64,000 nucleotides of DNA from Streptomyces luteolus (GCF_029968015.1 NZ_JASCIS010000044.1:1-64000), one strand, 5' to 3'. Counted from the stretch's first letter, positions 33,349 to 43,227 are shown. Translations and numbers: made by a program. The notes: a model not told the origin generated them from the letters alone.

Positions 33349-34314
33349 TCAAAGCCAAGGCCGAGCCAAGTTGTAAAGCAACACGCACCCCACCGTCGTA
33401 CGGAAAACCACCACGCCGCGGCTGCGGGCCAGCAGCGCGTGGCCGTTGGTCAGGAACGAGGTGTACTGGCGCAGCCGCAGCACCACCAGGGGGAGTGTCG
33501 CCAGGGCGAACCACGCCGGGATCCAGCCCGCCGCGAACGGCACCGCGATCACCAGGACGTTGAGGGCGGTGAGTACGCCCAGGAACACCTGGTTGCCGCG
33601 CTCCGAGGCCATCACGGCGACGGTGCGCCGGCCCACCGCGGCGTCGCCGGTGATGTCCTGCGTGTTGGAGTATCCGGATATCAGCAGCTGCCCGAAGCCG
33701 AAGAGCAGCGCCTCCACCAGGACGAACGCGGGCAGTTCACCCACCGTCAGGGCGTACGGGGACAGCACGAACGCCGACGCGGAGAACAGCAGGCACACCT
33801 CGCCGAGCCCGAAGTAGCTCAGCTTCAGGCCCCACGAGTACTGCACGCTCAGCACAAGGAGCAGCACCGTGACCACCAGGCCCCACACCGGGACGTGCGG
33901 CGCGGACAGCGTGGCCACCAGCCACCACACCGCACCCCAGGCGAGCGCCGCCAGGCCGAAGCGCTGCGCCTGGTGCACGGTGAGTTCACCGGTGAGCAGC
34001 GGCTTGCGCTTGAGCGGGCGCAGCTCGGTGTTGTCGTCGGAGAGGTAGTTCGCCGTGTCGCTGCCGTCCTTGACGCCCGTCACGTCGTCGAGCGTCATCA
34101 CCGCGGACAGCACGCCGACCTTGCCGAGGGCGAAGACAAGCAGGGTCAGCAGCACGGGCCCGTCGAGCCGGGTGTCCGGCGCCATCGCCGTCCATACGAT
34201 GAGCAGGGCGAGGAAGAAGTCGAGGACGAACTGGAACTTGACCAGCCTGGCGTACCTGCCCAGTCGAGGGAGCACGCCGAGTGCCGGGGCCACTTGCGTA
34301 CCCGCAGCCACCAT
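33349..34314 (-). CDS. UbiA-family prenyltransferase
   Basis: A 321-residue integral membrane protein of the UbiA superfamily with eight to nine hydrophobic segments. The first Asp-rich motif reads LDDVTGVKDGSD (about residue 76), a variant of NDxxDxxxD, followed by RPLKRKPLLTG. The second is SNTQDITGDAAVGRRT. UbiA enzymes transfer a polyprenyl chain to an aromatic acceptor. Some relatives, such as PtmT1 of platensimycin, act as terpene cyclases, so cyclisation is an alternative. The donor is probably made by the synthase at 21040. Start ATG follows AAGGACT. It is the last gene of a leftward operon with the sugar genes. Confidence 0.9.
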   Translation of the reverse strand: MVAAGTQVAPALGVLPRLGRYARLVKFQFVLDFFLALLIVWTAMAPDTRLDGPVLLTLLVFALGKVGVLSAVMTLDDVTGVKDGSDTANYLSDDNTELRPLKRKPLLTGELTVHQAQRFGLAALAWGAVWWLVATLSAPHVPVWGLVVTVLLLVLSVQYSWGLKLSYFGLGEVCLLFSASAFVLSPYALTVGELPAFVLVEALLFGFGQLLISGYSNTQDITGDAAVGRRTVAVMASERGNQVFLGVLTALNVLVIAVPFAAGWIPAWFALATLPLVVLRLRQYTSFLTNGHALLARSRGVVVFRTTVGCVLLYNLARPWL

Positions 34315-34347
34315 GGGGAGTCCTTACTGTCGGGCCGGGGGCGCCGC

Positions 34348-35724
34348 TCAGGGCGTGACCGCGGCGGTGTTGAGGCAGGCGAGCAGCGACCGCGCCTGCA
34401 CGTTGACGTAACGGCTGTGCCGCACCAGGGAGTTGAGCTGGGCCGGGGTGACCCAGCGGTATCCGGGCGGCGGCACGGCCGGGGCCTCGGTCTCGTCCGC
34501 CTCGACGATCAGGTACCGGCTCTGCGCGTGGTAGAAGCGGCCGCCCTCCTCCGCGTGCACGGCCTCGTACCGGATGCGCTGCTTCGGGGCGTCGAGCACC
34601 AGGTCCAGGAACGGCGGGCGCTGCGCGGGCGCGGCGTCCCGGAAGGCGTCCGGCGTGCACTGCACCGTCGGGGCCAGCTCCAGGGTGTCCATCAGGCCGC
34701 CCTCGACGCGGGCGTGCGCGAGCAGATGCGGTACGCCGCCGAAGCTGCGGGTCACGAACGCGGTGACGCCGAGGCCGATCGGCTCGATCAGCGGCTGCGT
34801 CCACTGTGCGACCTCGCGGTTCTCCGCCTCCACGGACACCGCCATGACCCGGAAGTACCGCTCCTCCGGGACCCGTTCCACCGACCACGCGCCGCGCTCC
34901 CAGCCGGTCAGGCCGGCGAGCGGCACCGACCTGACCCGCCGGTCGTGGCGGGCGCGCTCCCCGGTGATCCAGGAGAGCAGTTCGCGCTCGGAGTGCAGCG
35001 CGCTCGTCGCGGGCTGCGCGGGGGCGCAGGCGAGGACGGTGCGCGCGTCCATGTTCACCACGTTGTCGTGGCGCAGGAGTTCACCGATCTGCCCGAGGGT
35101 GAGCCAGCAGAAGTTGTCCTCCAGGGGGACCTCGCCGACCGCCTCCACCAGCATGTTCCGGTTGGCCTTGCGCAGGAACCAGGAGCCGTGCTCGGACTGC
35201 AGCACATCGGCGATGACCCGCTCGGGCGGAGTGTCGACGAAGTACTCCAGGTACTTCACGTCCGCGCCCCGGTGCACCTTGGTGTAGTTGCTGCGGGTCG
35301 CCTGCACGGTCGGGGAGAGCTGCAGCAGGTTGGGGTTGCCGGGCTCCATCTTGGCCTGCATCAGGAAGTGCGGTACGCCGTCGAACTCCTTGACCAGGAT
35401 GCCGAGCACGCCGACCTCGGGCTGGTTGATGATCGGCTGCTGCCACTCGGGGAACGGGCCCTCGGGGTGCGTGACGTGCAGCCCCTCCACGGAGAAGAAG
35501 CGGCCGCTGCGGTGCACCAGGTTCCCGGTGTCCGGCGCGAACGACCAGCCGTCCAGGTCGGCGAACGGGATGCGGTCCACGCGGAAGCGGTGCGTACGCG
35601 CGTACTCGGCCAGCCAGGGCGCGACCCGGTCGGTGTCCGGGCCGCTGCCGTGCGGGGCGGCCACCGAGCGGAGCAGCCGCGCGGTCTCGGAGCCCTCCCG
35701 CGGCGTGGCGAGGGCCGCGCTCAT
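34348..35724 (-). CDS. NDP-hexose 2,3-dehydratase
   Basis: A 458-residue sugar 2,3-dehydratase (EvaA/TylX3/Gra-orf27 type), which starts C-2 deoxygenation of dTDP-4-keto-6-deoxyglucose. The family's internal duplication is visible: GVLGILVKEFDGVPHFLMQA with LLQLSPTVQATRSNY is echoed by GVTAFVTRSFGGVPHLLAHA with LELAPTVQCTPDAF. Length is typical. The start overlaps the rmlB stop (ATGA). With the 3-ketoreductase at 56548 it gives a 2,6-dideoxy-4-ketosugar. Confidence 0.93.
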   Translation of the reverse strand: MSAALATPREGSETARLLRSVAAPHGSGPDTDRVAPWLAEYARTHRFRVDRIPFADLDGWSFAPDTGNLVHRSGRFFSVEGLHVTHPEGPFPEWQQPIINQPEVGVLGILVKEFDGVPHFLMQAKMEPGNPNLLQLSPTVQATRSNYTKVHRGADVKYLEYFVDTPPERVIADVLQSEHGSWFLRKANRNMLVEAVGEVPLEDNFCWLTLGQIGELLRHDNVVNMDARTVLACAPAQPATSALHSERELLSWITGERARHDRRVRSVPLAGLTGWERGAWSVERVPEERYFRVMAVSVEAENREVAQWTQPLIEPIGLGVTAFVTRSFGGVPHLLAHARVEGGLMDTLELAPTVQCTPDAFRDAAPAQRPPFLDLVLDAPKQRIRYEAVHAEEGGRFYHAQSRYLIVEADETEAPAVPPPGYRWVTPAQLNSLVRHSRYVNVQARSLLACLNTAAVTP

Positions 35725-36704
35725 CGGGCCTCCTCCTGGCGGCGCTTGACGTCCTTCCACCAGCCGGGGTTGTCGCGGTACCAGCCGACGGTCTCGGCGA
35801 GGCCCTGATCGAACGGCACCTCGGGCTCGAAGCCCAGCTCCTCGCGGATCTTGGTGCCGTCGAGGGAGTAGCGGTCGTCGTGCCCGAGCCGGTCGGCGAC
35901 CCGGCGGATCGCGGACTCGTCGGCGCCGCACAGGTCGAGCAGCCGGTGCACGAGGTCGAGGTTGGTCAGCTCGGTGCCGCCGCCCACGTTGTAGATCTCC
36001 CCGGCCCGGCCCTTGGCGCGTACCGCTTCCACAGCCCGGCAGTGGTCCTGGACGTGCAGCCACTCGCGGACGTTGTGGCCGTCCCCGTAGAGCGGGACCT
36101 GCCTGCCCTCCAGGAGGTTGGTGACGAACAGCGGGATGAGCTTCTCGGTGTGCTGGTAGGTGCCGTAGTTGTTGGAGCAGCGGGTGATGGACACGTCGAG
36201 CCCGTGGGTGCGGGCGTAGCTGCGGACCATCAGGTCGGAAGCCGCCTTGGACGCCGCGTACGGGGAGTTGGGCCGGAGCGGCCAGGTCTCCGTCCACGAG
36301 CCGGTGGGGATCGTGCCGTACACCTCGTCGGTGGAGACGTGCACGATGCGCCCGATCCCGGCCATCCGCGCCGCGTCGAGGAGCACCTGGGTGCCCACCA
36401 CGTTCGTACGGACGAAGTCGGCGGCGGCGGCGATCGAGCGGTCGACGTGCGACTCGGCCGCGAAGTGCACGATCGAGTCGTGTCCCGGCAGCAGCTCCCG
36501 CAGCAGCTCGGCGTCGCAGACGTCGCCGTGCACGAAGTCCAGGCGGTCCGAACTCGCGGGCAGGCTCTCGCGGTTGCCGCTGTAGGTCAGCTTGTCGAGC
36601 ACCGTGACGCGGGCCCCCACGGCCTGCGGGTAGGCGTCGTCGAGCAGTGCGCGGACGTAGTGCGAGCCGATGAAACCGGCGCCGCCCGTCACCAGGATCC
36701 TCAT
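35721..36704 (-). CDS. rmlB: dTDP-glucose 4,6-dehydratase
   Basis: RmlB, 327 residues, converts dTDP-glucose to dTDP-4-keto-6-deoxyglucose. NAD-binding ILVTGGAGFIGSHYV opens the protein. The catalytic HVSTDEVYGTI and YAASKAASD follow, and RCSNNYGTYQHTEKLIPLF completes the signature. The ATG overlaps the rmlA stop and the stop overlaps the 2,3-dehydratase start, forming a tightly coupled unit. It supplies the common 6-deoxysugar intermediate. Confidence 0.96.
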   Translation of the reverse strand: MRILVTGGAGFIGSHYVRALLDDAYPQAVGARVTVLDKLTYSGNRESLPASSDRLDFVHGDVCDAELLRELLPGHDSIVHFAAESHVDRSIAAAADFVRTNVVGTQVLLDAARMAGIGRIVHVSTDEVYGTIPTGSWTETWPLRPNSPYAASKAASDLMVRSYARTHGLDVSITRCSNNYGTYQHTEKLIPLFVTNLLEGRQVPLYGDGHNVREWLHVQDHCRAVEAVRAKGRAGEIYNVGGGTELTNLDLVHRLLDLCGADESAIRRVADRLGHDDRYSLDGTKIREELGFEPEVPFDQGLAETVGWYRDNPGWWKDVKRRQEEAR

Positions 36705-37756
36705 GTTGCGACCTCCACCCGGGAGTCGTCCCCGACGATGAGACGGTGCCGGCGGGTCGCCGACACCGAGGCGGTCCTGCCGATCAGCGAACCGCTCAGA
36801 CCGGGCAGGTCCGAAAGGGCGGACCCGTCCTGCACGATCGAGTCCTCGATCAGCGTGTGGCGCACCGAACAGTCGGCGCCGATGGCGGTGTAGCGGCCGA
36901 TGTGGCTGTCCTCGACGACGCTGCCGGGACCGATGTACGCGGGCCCCTCGATACGGGAGTTCACCACCTGGCAGCCGGCCGCGAGCACCACGGAGTCGTC
37001 GACCCTGCTGGCCGCGTCGACCGTGCCGAGCTGCTGCGGCGGGAGCTCGTCGAGAAGCCGCCGATTGCATTCCAGTACGGCGTCCACGTTTCCGGTGTCC
37101 GCCCAGAAACCGAGATATTCGCTCGCCTTCACGGGGGCGCCGTTCGCCACCAACCACTGCACGGCGTCGGTGATCTCCAGTTCGCCGCGGGCGCTCGGCC
37201 GAATCGCGTCGACCGCCGTATGAATGGCGGGCGTAAAGAAATACACGCCGATGAGCGCGAGATTGCTCCGCGGTACATCCGGCTTTTCCGCGAGCGCCGT
37301 CACCGTGAAATCCGCGTCGACCTCGGCGACCCCGAACGCGCGCGGATCGGCGACCTTCTGCACGACGAGCTGAGCGGCCGGGCGGTGCGCGGCGAAGGAC
37401 CCGGCGATGTCGGCGACGCCCTCCGGCAGCACGTTGTCGCCCAGGTACATCAGGAAGTCGTCGTCGCCCAGGAAATCGCGGGAGATCTTGACGCAGTGGG
37501 CCAGGCCGAGGGGCTGGGCCTGGGGTATGTAGGTGATCCGGGCGCCGAACCGGCCGCCGTCGCCGATCACTTCACGGATCTTGTCGCCCTGACCGCCGAC
37601 CACCATGCCGATCTCGGTGATGCCCGCCGCCAGGATGTTGTCGATGACATGTTCCAGGACCGCCTTGCCGGCGACCGGAATCAGCTGTTTCGGCGTGGAG
37701 TAGGTGAGAGGCCGAAGCCGGGTCCCCATCCCGCCGGATAGCACTAGAGCTTTCAC
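36701..37756 (-). CDS. rmlA: Glucose-1-phosphate thymidylyltransferase (long form)
   Basis: RmlA/StrD-type nucleotidyltransferase of 351 residues, activating glucose-1-phosphate with dTTP. The nucleotide-binding GGMGTRLRPLTYSTPKQLIP lies at the N terminus, MYLGDNVL further on. The C-terminal about 100 residues (GPAYIGPGSVVEDSHIGRYT) form a left-handed beta-helix found in the long forms typical of antibiotic clusters, against about 290 residues in housekeeping RmlA. GTG start with GGAAGGAC. It is the first gene of the rmlA-rmlB-2,3-dehydratase-UbiA operon, and a repeat element lies upstream. Confidence 0.95.
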   Translation of the reverse strand: MKALVLSGGMGTRLRPLTYSTPKQLIPVAGKAVLEHVIDNILAAGITEIGMVVGGQGDKIREVIGDGGRFGARITYIPQAQPLGLAHCVKISRDFLGDDDFLMYLGDNVLPEGVADIAGSFAAHRPAAQLVVQKVADPRAFGVAEVDADFTVTALAEKPDVPRSNLALIGVYFFTPAIHTAVDAIRPSARGELEITDAVQWLVANGAPVKASEYLGFWADTGNVDAVLECNRRLLDELPPQQLGTVDAASRVDDSVVLAAGCQVVNSRIEGPAYIGPGSVVEDSHIGRYTAIGADCSVRHTLIEDSIVQDGSALSDLPGLSGSLIGRTASVSATRRHRLIVGDDSRVEVAT

Positions 37757-37891
37757 TTTGTCCTTCCGGAGTGAACTCTTCGGCCGGGGGTGAAATAACT
37801 TCGTTCGGCTGTTAGGGAGTGCTCCGGTGAGGCTAGCTGCGGGGCAACGAGCGCCGGGGGAGAGGGTGTTGGACCTTGTCAGGTCCGGCCG

Positions 37892-38018
37892 GGAAATCAG
37901 CCCCTCCGGCGTTTGAGATGGGGGTCCCCCCTGCTCGAGCGAAGCCGAGAGCTTGGGGGAGGGGTCCGGGGCGGAGCCCCGAAGCTGCCGCAGGCTTTCG
38001 GGAAGGGGCGGGGAGGGA
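37892..38018. repeat. Dispersed extragenic repeat element
   Basis: CAGCCCCTCCGGCGTTTGAG, then GGGGGTCCCCC and a G/C-rich stretch ending CGGGAAGGGGCGGGGAGGGA. The first half-site matches the hairpin at 18591-18637 and the copy at 48778. The end motif is like that at 18657-18677. It lies between rmlA and the SARP regulator gene. Confidence 0.65.
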
Positions 38019-41000
38019 CTACTCCGTACGCCCCCGCTCGAACGCCGCCGCGAACCCCTCCTCGCCCAGCGCCTCCCGCGCCCCCGCGAAGATCCGGTCG
38101 ACATCGGCTCGCTCACCGCCGGGCAACGGCGTCCCCACCCGCTCCCGTGCCCCCGCGGCCGCACCGAGCAGCCGGGCCGCCCGCTCGGCGTGCCCGGCGA
38201 GCAGCTCCGCCCCGGCAAGGCCCTCCAGGGCGAGCGCGACGCCCCGCGGGTCGCCCGCGGACTCGGCGGCGGTGAGTCCGTCCCGCTGCAGTTCGAGCGC
38301 GGCCCGCACATCGCCCCGCAGTTCGGCGACGAAGCCGAGCTCGGCGAGGATCAGCGACGGCACCCCCGGCTGGTACCCCATGCGCCGGTGCACGTCGAGG
38401 ACGTTGTGCATATGGTGCTCGGCGGTCTCCAGGTCGCCCTCGCGGCGCGCCCCCATGCCGAGGCCGATCTCGGCGAACTGCTCACCGAAGTCGTCCGACT
38501 GCTCCACCGCGAGCCGCCTGGCCCGTTCGTGGAACTCCCTGGCCAGTGCGTAGTCCCGGGTCAGCAGGGAGATCCGGCCGAGACCGGAGAGCTGGAACGA
38601 CACCTCGGGCCACAACCCGAGGTCCTCCGCCATCCGCAGCCCGTCGCGGTAGAGCCGCCCGGCCCGCTCGTAGTCGCCGACCACCTCGGCCAGGGTCTGC
38701 AGCGGCACCATGGCACGCAACTGCCCCCAGCGGTCGCCGAGTTCGGAGAAGATCTCCAGGCTCTGCTCGCCGTACCGCCGCAACTCGCCGAACCGGCCGC
38801 GCAGTTTGGCCAGGAAGGCCCGGCTGCTCAGCGACGCGGCGGTGCCCCAGCGGTCGCCGCGGGACCGGAACGTCATCAGCGCGCGCTCGATCAGCTCCTC
38901 GCTGGGCGACAGATCGCCGATGCCGTACAGGTTGGAGCCGAGGAACCACTCGGCGCGCGCCCGGCCGCCCGGATCGTCGAGCTCGTCGTAGGCGCGCAAC
39001 GCCGTGCGGTACTCCCCGAGCGGGTCCTTGCTGCCGCCGAGGAGCAGCTTCACGCCGCCGAGCCAGGCCGTCGCCGCCGCGGCCTCCACCGTGACGGCCT
39101 CCCCGTCGGGCACGAGGGAGAGGGCCTGCGTGAGGGAGCGCGCCGCCTCCCGGTTGCGGCCGCGCAGGTGCCAGTACCAGGCGAGGGCGTTCACCAGGCG
39201 CAGCGCGCCCCCGGTGTCCGCGCGGCTCACGGCGTGCTCCAGGGCGTTGCGCAGGTTCGCCGTCTCGCTGTCCAGGCGCCGCAGCCACTCGCGCTGGCCG
39301 TGGCCGCTCAGATGCGGCTCGGCGCGTTCGGCGAGCGAGGTGTAGTACGCGCGGTGGCGCTGCTGCAGCGCCTCCAGCTCGCCGGTCCCGGCAAGGTGTT
39401 CCAGGCAGTACGCGGTGACCGACTCCAGGAGCCGGTAGCGCGGCCCGTCCACGCCGTCGGCCATGACGACCAGGGAGCAGTCCACCAGGCGGGCGAGGAG
39501 GTCGAGGACCTCGGCGCGGTCCACGTCGGGTCCCGCGCAGACCTCTTCGGCCGACGCGAGGGAGCAGCCGTCGGCGTGCACGGCCAGGCGGCGCAGGACG
39601 GCACGCTCCTGGCCGCTCAGCAGCTCCCAGCTCCAGTCGATCACCGCGCGCAGTGTGCGCTGCCGCGCCGGTGCGTCCCGCGCGCCCCCGGCGAGCAGCG
39701 TGAACCGGTCGTCGAGGCGGGCCGCCAACTCGTGCACGCCGAGGGCGCGTACGCGGGTGGCGGCCATCTCCAGGGCGAGGGGGATGCCGTCGAGGCGGTG
39801 GCAGACGGACACGACGGGCGCCACGGTCTCGTCGGTCAGCCGGAACCGCGGCGCCGCCGCGGCGGCCCGGGTCGCGAACAACTCCACGGCGCTGAACTGC
39901 AGTACGTCGTCGGCGTCCAGGCCGGCCGCGGACTGCGGCAGCCGCAGCGGCTCCACCTCGACCAGCGTCTCGCCGGCGATGCTGAGCGGGGCCTGACTCG
40001 TCGTCATGACCCGCAGCCGGGGCACCGCCTTCAGGAGCCGGCCGGTCAACTCGGCGACGGGCGCGACGACATGCTCGCAGTTGTCGAACACCAGCAGCGT
40101 GTCCGCGTCGCCCAGGGCGCGCACGACCCGGGCCACCGAGGAGAGCGGATCGCCGTCAGGACCGGGCCCCGAGGTGGTGTCGTCGCGTACGCCGAGGACC
40201 TCCTCGACGACTTCCTGCACCTCGGTCGCCGAGCCGGGGGAGGGGTCCAGGGAGGCGAACTCCGCGAGCCAGACCCCGCCGGGGAACCGCGGGCCGAGCG
40301 CGGCCGCCGTCGCCAGGGCGAGCTGGGTCTTGCCCACGCCGCCGGAGCCGGTCAGGGTCACGAGCCGGTGCCGGTCGAGCAGGTCCCGCAGCTGCTCGAC
40401 CGTCGCGTCCCGGCCGATGAGCCTGCCGGGGGCGGTGGGTATGTTCGACGGTGGCCTGGCCGCGGTGGTGCTCGGCGACGGCACCGCCGTCAGCGCGGGG
40501 CTCTGCGTCAGGATCGCCTGGTGCAGCGCGGCGAGCTCGGGGCCCGGGTCCACACCCAGCTCGTCGGCGAGGCGTTCGCGCAACTCCGCGTAGCTGCTCA
40601 GGGCCGCGCTCTGCCGACCGGCCAGGTACAGCGCGCGGATGTGCGCCGTACGCAGCCGCTCGCGCAGCGGATGCAGCGCCACCAGATCGCTCAACTCGTC
40701 CGCCACCAGCGCGTGTTCGCCCAGTTCCAGGCGGGCGTCGGCCTGCTCCTCCAGGGTGGTGAGCCGCTGCTCCTCCAGGCGGTCGGCGGCGGCCCGGGTG
40801 AACTCCTCGTCGACGAAGTCGGCGTAGGCCGGGCCGCGCCACAGCGCGAGCGCCTCGGTGAGCAGCTCGGCGCGGGCGCGCGGCTCGGCGCTCTCGCGCG
40901 CGCGAGCCGTCAGGTCGTGGAAGCGGTCGGCGTCCACGGCGTCGGCGGGGACCTGCAGCTGGTAGCCGGGCGGGCGGGACACCACCAGGTCACGGCCGCC

Positions 41001-41237
41001 GGGCGCGGCGTCCTCCAGGGCGCGGCGCAGCTGCCACACCTTGTTCTGCAGCACACCGGCCGGGTTGCTGGGCAGTTGGGTGCCCCACATGTCGTCGATC
41101 AGCCGGTCCACGGAGACCGGCCGTCCGCGGTGGATCAGGAGCGCGGTCAGCAGAGCACGGACCTTGAGCTCGGGGACCCGTACCGGCCGCCCCTGAGTCG
41201 TCCACACCCCGAGCGGGCCCAGCACCCCGAAACGCAT
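38019..41237 (-). CDS. AfsR/SARP-family transcriptional regulator
   Basis: A 1072-residue SARP of the large AfsR type. It has an OmpR-like winged-helix domain (1-95, FGVLGPLGVWTTQGRPV, then VSVDRLIDDMWG), a bacterial transcriptional activation domain (to about 250), an NB-ARC ATPase with Walker A LTGSGGVGKTQLALATA and Walker B DTLLVFDNCEHV, and a C-terminal TPR region. Such proteins bind direct repeats at cluster promoters. It is oriented with the deoxysugar operon, separated by 262 bp containing a repeat. With the LuxR protein at 25412 it is one of two likely cluster activators. Confidence 0.93.
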   Translation of the reverse strand: MRFGVLGPLGVWTTQGRPVRVPELKVRALLTALLIHRGRPVSVDRLIDDMWGTQLPSNPAGVLQNKVWQLRRALEDAAPGGRDLVVSRPPGYQLQVPADAVDADRFHDLTARARESAEPRARAELLTEALALWRGPAYADFVDEEFTRAAADRLEEQRLTTLEEQADARLELGEHALVADELSDLVALHPLRERLRTAHIRALYLAGRQSAALSSYAELRERLADELGVDPGPELAALHQAILTQSPALTAVPSPSTTAARPPSNIPTAPGRLIGRDATVEQLRDLLDRHRLVTLTGSGGVGKTQLALATAAALGPRFPGGVWLAEFASLDPSPGSATEVQEVVEEVLGVRDDTTSGPGPDGDPLSSVARVVRALGDADTLLVFDNCEHVVAPVAELTGRLLKAVPRLRVMTTSQAPLSIAGETLVEVEPLRLPQSAAGLDADDVLQFSAVELFATRAAAAAPRFRLTDETVAPVVSVCHRLDGIPLALEMAATRVRALGVHELAARLDDRFTLLAGGARDAPARQRTLRAVIDWSWELLSGQERAVLRRLAVHADGCSLASAEEVCAGPDVDRAEVLDLLARLVDCSLVVMADGVDGPRYRLLESVTAYCLEHLAGTGELEALQQRHRAYYTSLAERAEPHLSGHGQREWLRRLDSETANLRNALEHAVSRADTGGALRLVNALAWYWHLRGRNREAARSLTQALSLVPDGEAVTVEAAAATAWLGGVKLLLGGSKDPLGEYRTALRAYDELDDPGGRARAEWFLGSNLYGIGDLSPSEELIERALMTFRSRGDRWGTAASLSSRAFLAKLRGRFGELRRYGEQSLEIFSELGDRWGQLRAMVPLQTLAEVVGDYERAGRLYRDGLRMAEDLGLWPEVSFQLSGLGRISLLTRDYALAREFHERARRLAVEQSDDFGEQFAEIGLGMGARREGDLETAEHHMHNVLDVHRRMGYQPGVPSLILAELGFVAELRGDVRAALELQRDGLTAAESAGDPRGVALALEGLAGAELLAGHAERAARLLGAAAGARERVGTPLPGGERADVDRIFAGAREALGEEGFAAAFERGRTE

Positions 41238-41382
41238 GCGATCACGCTAACCGAACGAGGCGATCGACAACAGGACGATCCCGATCCGGTCCGCCCGGAT
41301 CCCGGCCGCATCGCCCGACACCTGCCCACCACCGCCCCGACCTGCACGGATCTGTGCGGACCTGCCCCGGATGTGCCGGTGC

Positions 41383-41494
41383 CATAGGCTTGTGCAATCC
41401 GTGCACGGATGGCATCCACATGGCCCTGGAGCAGGTGGGCCACCACCTGGCTCGCAGCACCGGTCGCGATGGCAAGAGCAGTTGCATCGATCAT
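41383..41494 (-). pseudogene. N-terminal fragment of a small unknown gene
   Basis: An ORF starting MIDATALAIATGAASQVVAH, with GAAGGG ahead of its ATG, reads like a genuine protein N terminus for about 37 residues. It then loses protein-like composition and runs on into the SARP promoter region. It may be truncated at an island border near 41383. Low confidence. Confidence 0.3.
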
Positions 41495-41839
41495 GTACGG
41501 GCCCTTCGGAGTCGGCGGATGTACGGCGCGGACAGGATCCGGCCAACACCCCTCCCATGCAGGGTAGTTACGTAATCTCGGCCGAAAGTGCGGCCTGCCT
41601 GACCGGCATTCGCCGACAGCCTGAGTCGTAGTGGCCTCTCAGAGCGTGACCTCATGACGCCCGCGGTGTCGCGTCGAGCTGATGACGTTCTTCTGACCAT
41701 CCCGGAGGGCCGGGATCACGCGCGGGTAGTGGTCAGACGGCCGTATGTTGTTGCGGATCTTTGGCCGGATGCTCGCGCGAAGTATCGGCTTACGGACGCG
41801 GGGATCGGCGTGAAAGGCGGAGCAGACCGGGCCGTTGAG
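41495..41839. other. Non-coding stretch beside the HATPase gene
   Basis: I see no gene here in either strand. It holds a palindrome TTACGTAA (41572-41579) and several lower-GC segments. It may contain the promoter of the fragment at 41383-41494. Confidence 0.4.
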
Positions 41840-42367
41840 CTACACCTCGCGCAGGCCCGTCAGGACTCGGCCGATGAGCATTGGGGCGGTTTGACGATCG
41901 CCGATGCCCGGCTCGCTCAGGGCGCTGTCGGGCCGGGCGGGAACCTCGGCCCAGACGATCTTTCCGGGGGCTGGCTGGGTGGGGCAGTAGCCCCAGCGGT
42001 TGGCCATGGCCTGGACGAGTATGAGTCCGCGGCCTCCGCTGGCGTTGGTGTCATGGTCGCGAGGTTCCGGTGGTCGTGGGTCGGGGTCGCTGATCGCGAG
42101 GATGATGCCGCCGTCGGTTGGCCAGAGCCTGAGGACGATCGTGCCAACGCCAGAGGATCCGGCGGCCAGTTCATAGGGCTCCGCGGGTTGGGTGTGCTCG
42201 ATCGCGTTGGTGGCCAGCTCCGAGACAAGAAGCCGGGCGACTTCGATGCCCTCGTTGGGGAATGCCCAGCGCTGGAGGACGTCGACGGTGTGGCGGCGGG
42301 CCCAGGAGACGGCGTTGGGGGTGGCGGTGAGGGTCAATTCGCTTACGTATGAGGGGATTGGGTTCAT
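41840..42367 (-). CDS. HATPase_c anti-sigma/kinase-like ATP-binding protein
   Basis: A 175-residue stand-alone GHKL ATPase. The N box is SELATNAIEHTQ, the G1 box ISDPDPRPPE is degenerate (the usual DxGxG glycines are replaced), and the G2 box reads ASGGRGLILVQAMANRWGY. It belongs to the RsbW-like group common in Streptomyces and is a distant relative of the one at 12673-13065. Partner and role are unknown. ATG 42367 precedes NPIPSYVSELTL. Confidence 0.82.
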   Translation of the reverse strand: MNPIPSYVSELTLTATPNAVSWARRHTVDVLQRWAFPNEGIEVARLLVSELATNAIEHTQPAEPYELAAGSSGVGTIVLRLWPTDGGIILAISDPDPRPPEPRDHDTNASGGRGLILVQAMANRWGYCPTQPAPGKIVWAEVPARPDSALSEPGIGDRQTAPMLIGRVLTGLREV

Positions 42368-42489
42368 GCGGGTGGCTCCCTCGGCGGCGTGGCCGGGCGG
42401 GGTGCGTGGCGCCGCGGTGTGGGTGGAGGCCCGCGGGTCCGGAGGTGGCTAAGGGCGGGGCACTCCGGACCCGCGGGCTGCTTGACGGG

Positions 42490-43227
42490 CTACTTCGTGG
42501 CGACGACGTAGACGCTGCCCCAGCGGCGCTTGAGGTTGGCCATGGTGGGGTCGTACGTCCAGGGCTCGACGGTGGTGAAGCTGGCCTCGGTGAAGAGCTG
42601 GACGAGCTTCTCGTGGTCGTAGGCCCACAGGTGTGGGGTGTACGTGGGGTCGTCGTCCTGGTCACGGAAGACGAGGTTGACGAGGTCGAGTCGCGTGTTG
42701 ATGTCGCCGAGGCAGTCGCGCTTGGCGTACCAGCGCTCGATGGTCTCGTCGGGTGTGTCCAGGGGACGGGGGTACTGGCTCAGGGTAAAGGCGGCGTCGG
42801 GGACGCCAGTGATGATCCGGCCTCCCGGGATGAGCACGCGGTGGGCCTCGCGGACGTAGTGCTTGGCCGAGCGTGGGTAGTCGATGTGCTCCAGGAAGTG
42901 CTCGGAGAAGATCTCGGCGGTGCTGTCGTCCTGGAGGGGGATGCCCTCGCGGATGTCCCAGAGGAGGTCGGCCGGCGGGGCGAGGTCGATGTTGAAGAAC
43001 CCGTTGATGCGGTGGGCTCCGCCGCCGATATGGACCTTGGCGGGCTTGTCGTCGATGCAGCCGTTGGGCCAGGCGCGGCGGCTGGCGTGGTGGTAGCGGT
43101 GGAGCTCGATCTCCTTGGCGGCGGCCCGGAGGGTACGGGCGAGGCCGTGGGTCGTGGCGGGGTCGATGAGGACGGAGGCGATCTGCTCGCCGAGGAGGTC
43201 GATGGAGGGCATGCCGGAGGGACTCAT
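42490..43227 (-). CDS. Class I SAM-dependent methyltransferase
   Basis: A 245-residue methyltransferase-like protein. KVHIGGGAHRINGFFNIDL (about residues 65-83) fills the motif I place in an unusual form seen in the methyltransf_11-like group, followed by SEHFLEHIDYPRSAKHYV and VLIPGGRIITGVPD. ATG 43227 follows AGGAGATCC. It lies at the promoter-distal end of a leftward group with an unknown 464-residue protein, an HD hydrolase and a CYTH-like protein. The substrate is unknown. Confidence 0.82.
   Translation of the reverse strand: MSPSGMPSIDLLGEQIASVLIDPATTHGLARTLRAAAKEIELHRYHHASRRAWPNGCIDDKPAKVHIGGGAHRINGFFNIDLAPPADLLWDIREGIPLQDDSTAEIFSEHFLEHIDYPRSAKHYVREAHRVLIPGGRIITGVPDAAFTLSQYPRPLDTPDETIERWYAKRDCLGDINTRLDLVNLVFRDQDDDPTYTPHLWAYDHEKLVQLFTEASFTTVEPWTYDPTMANLKRRWGSVYVVATK

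Noticed and set aside
32449..35808. 1119-codon plus-strand ORF over GNAT, UbiA and dehydratase genes
   Set aside because: It crosses three well-supported minus-strand genes and has no recognisable domain.
37953..41387. 1144-codon plus-strand ORF across the SARP gene
   Set aside because: The minus strand encodes a full AfsR-like regulator with Walker motifs; the plus frame is low-complexity shadow.
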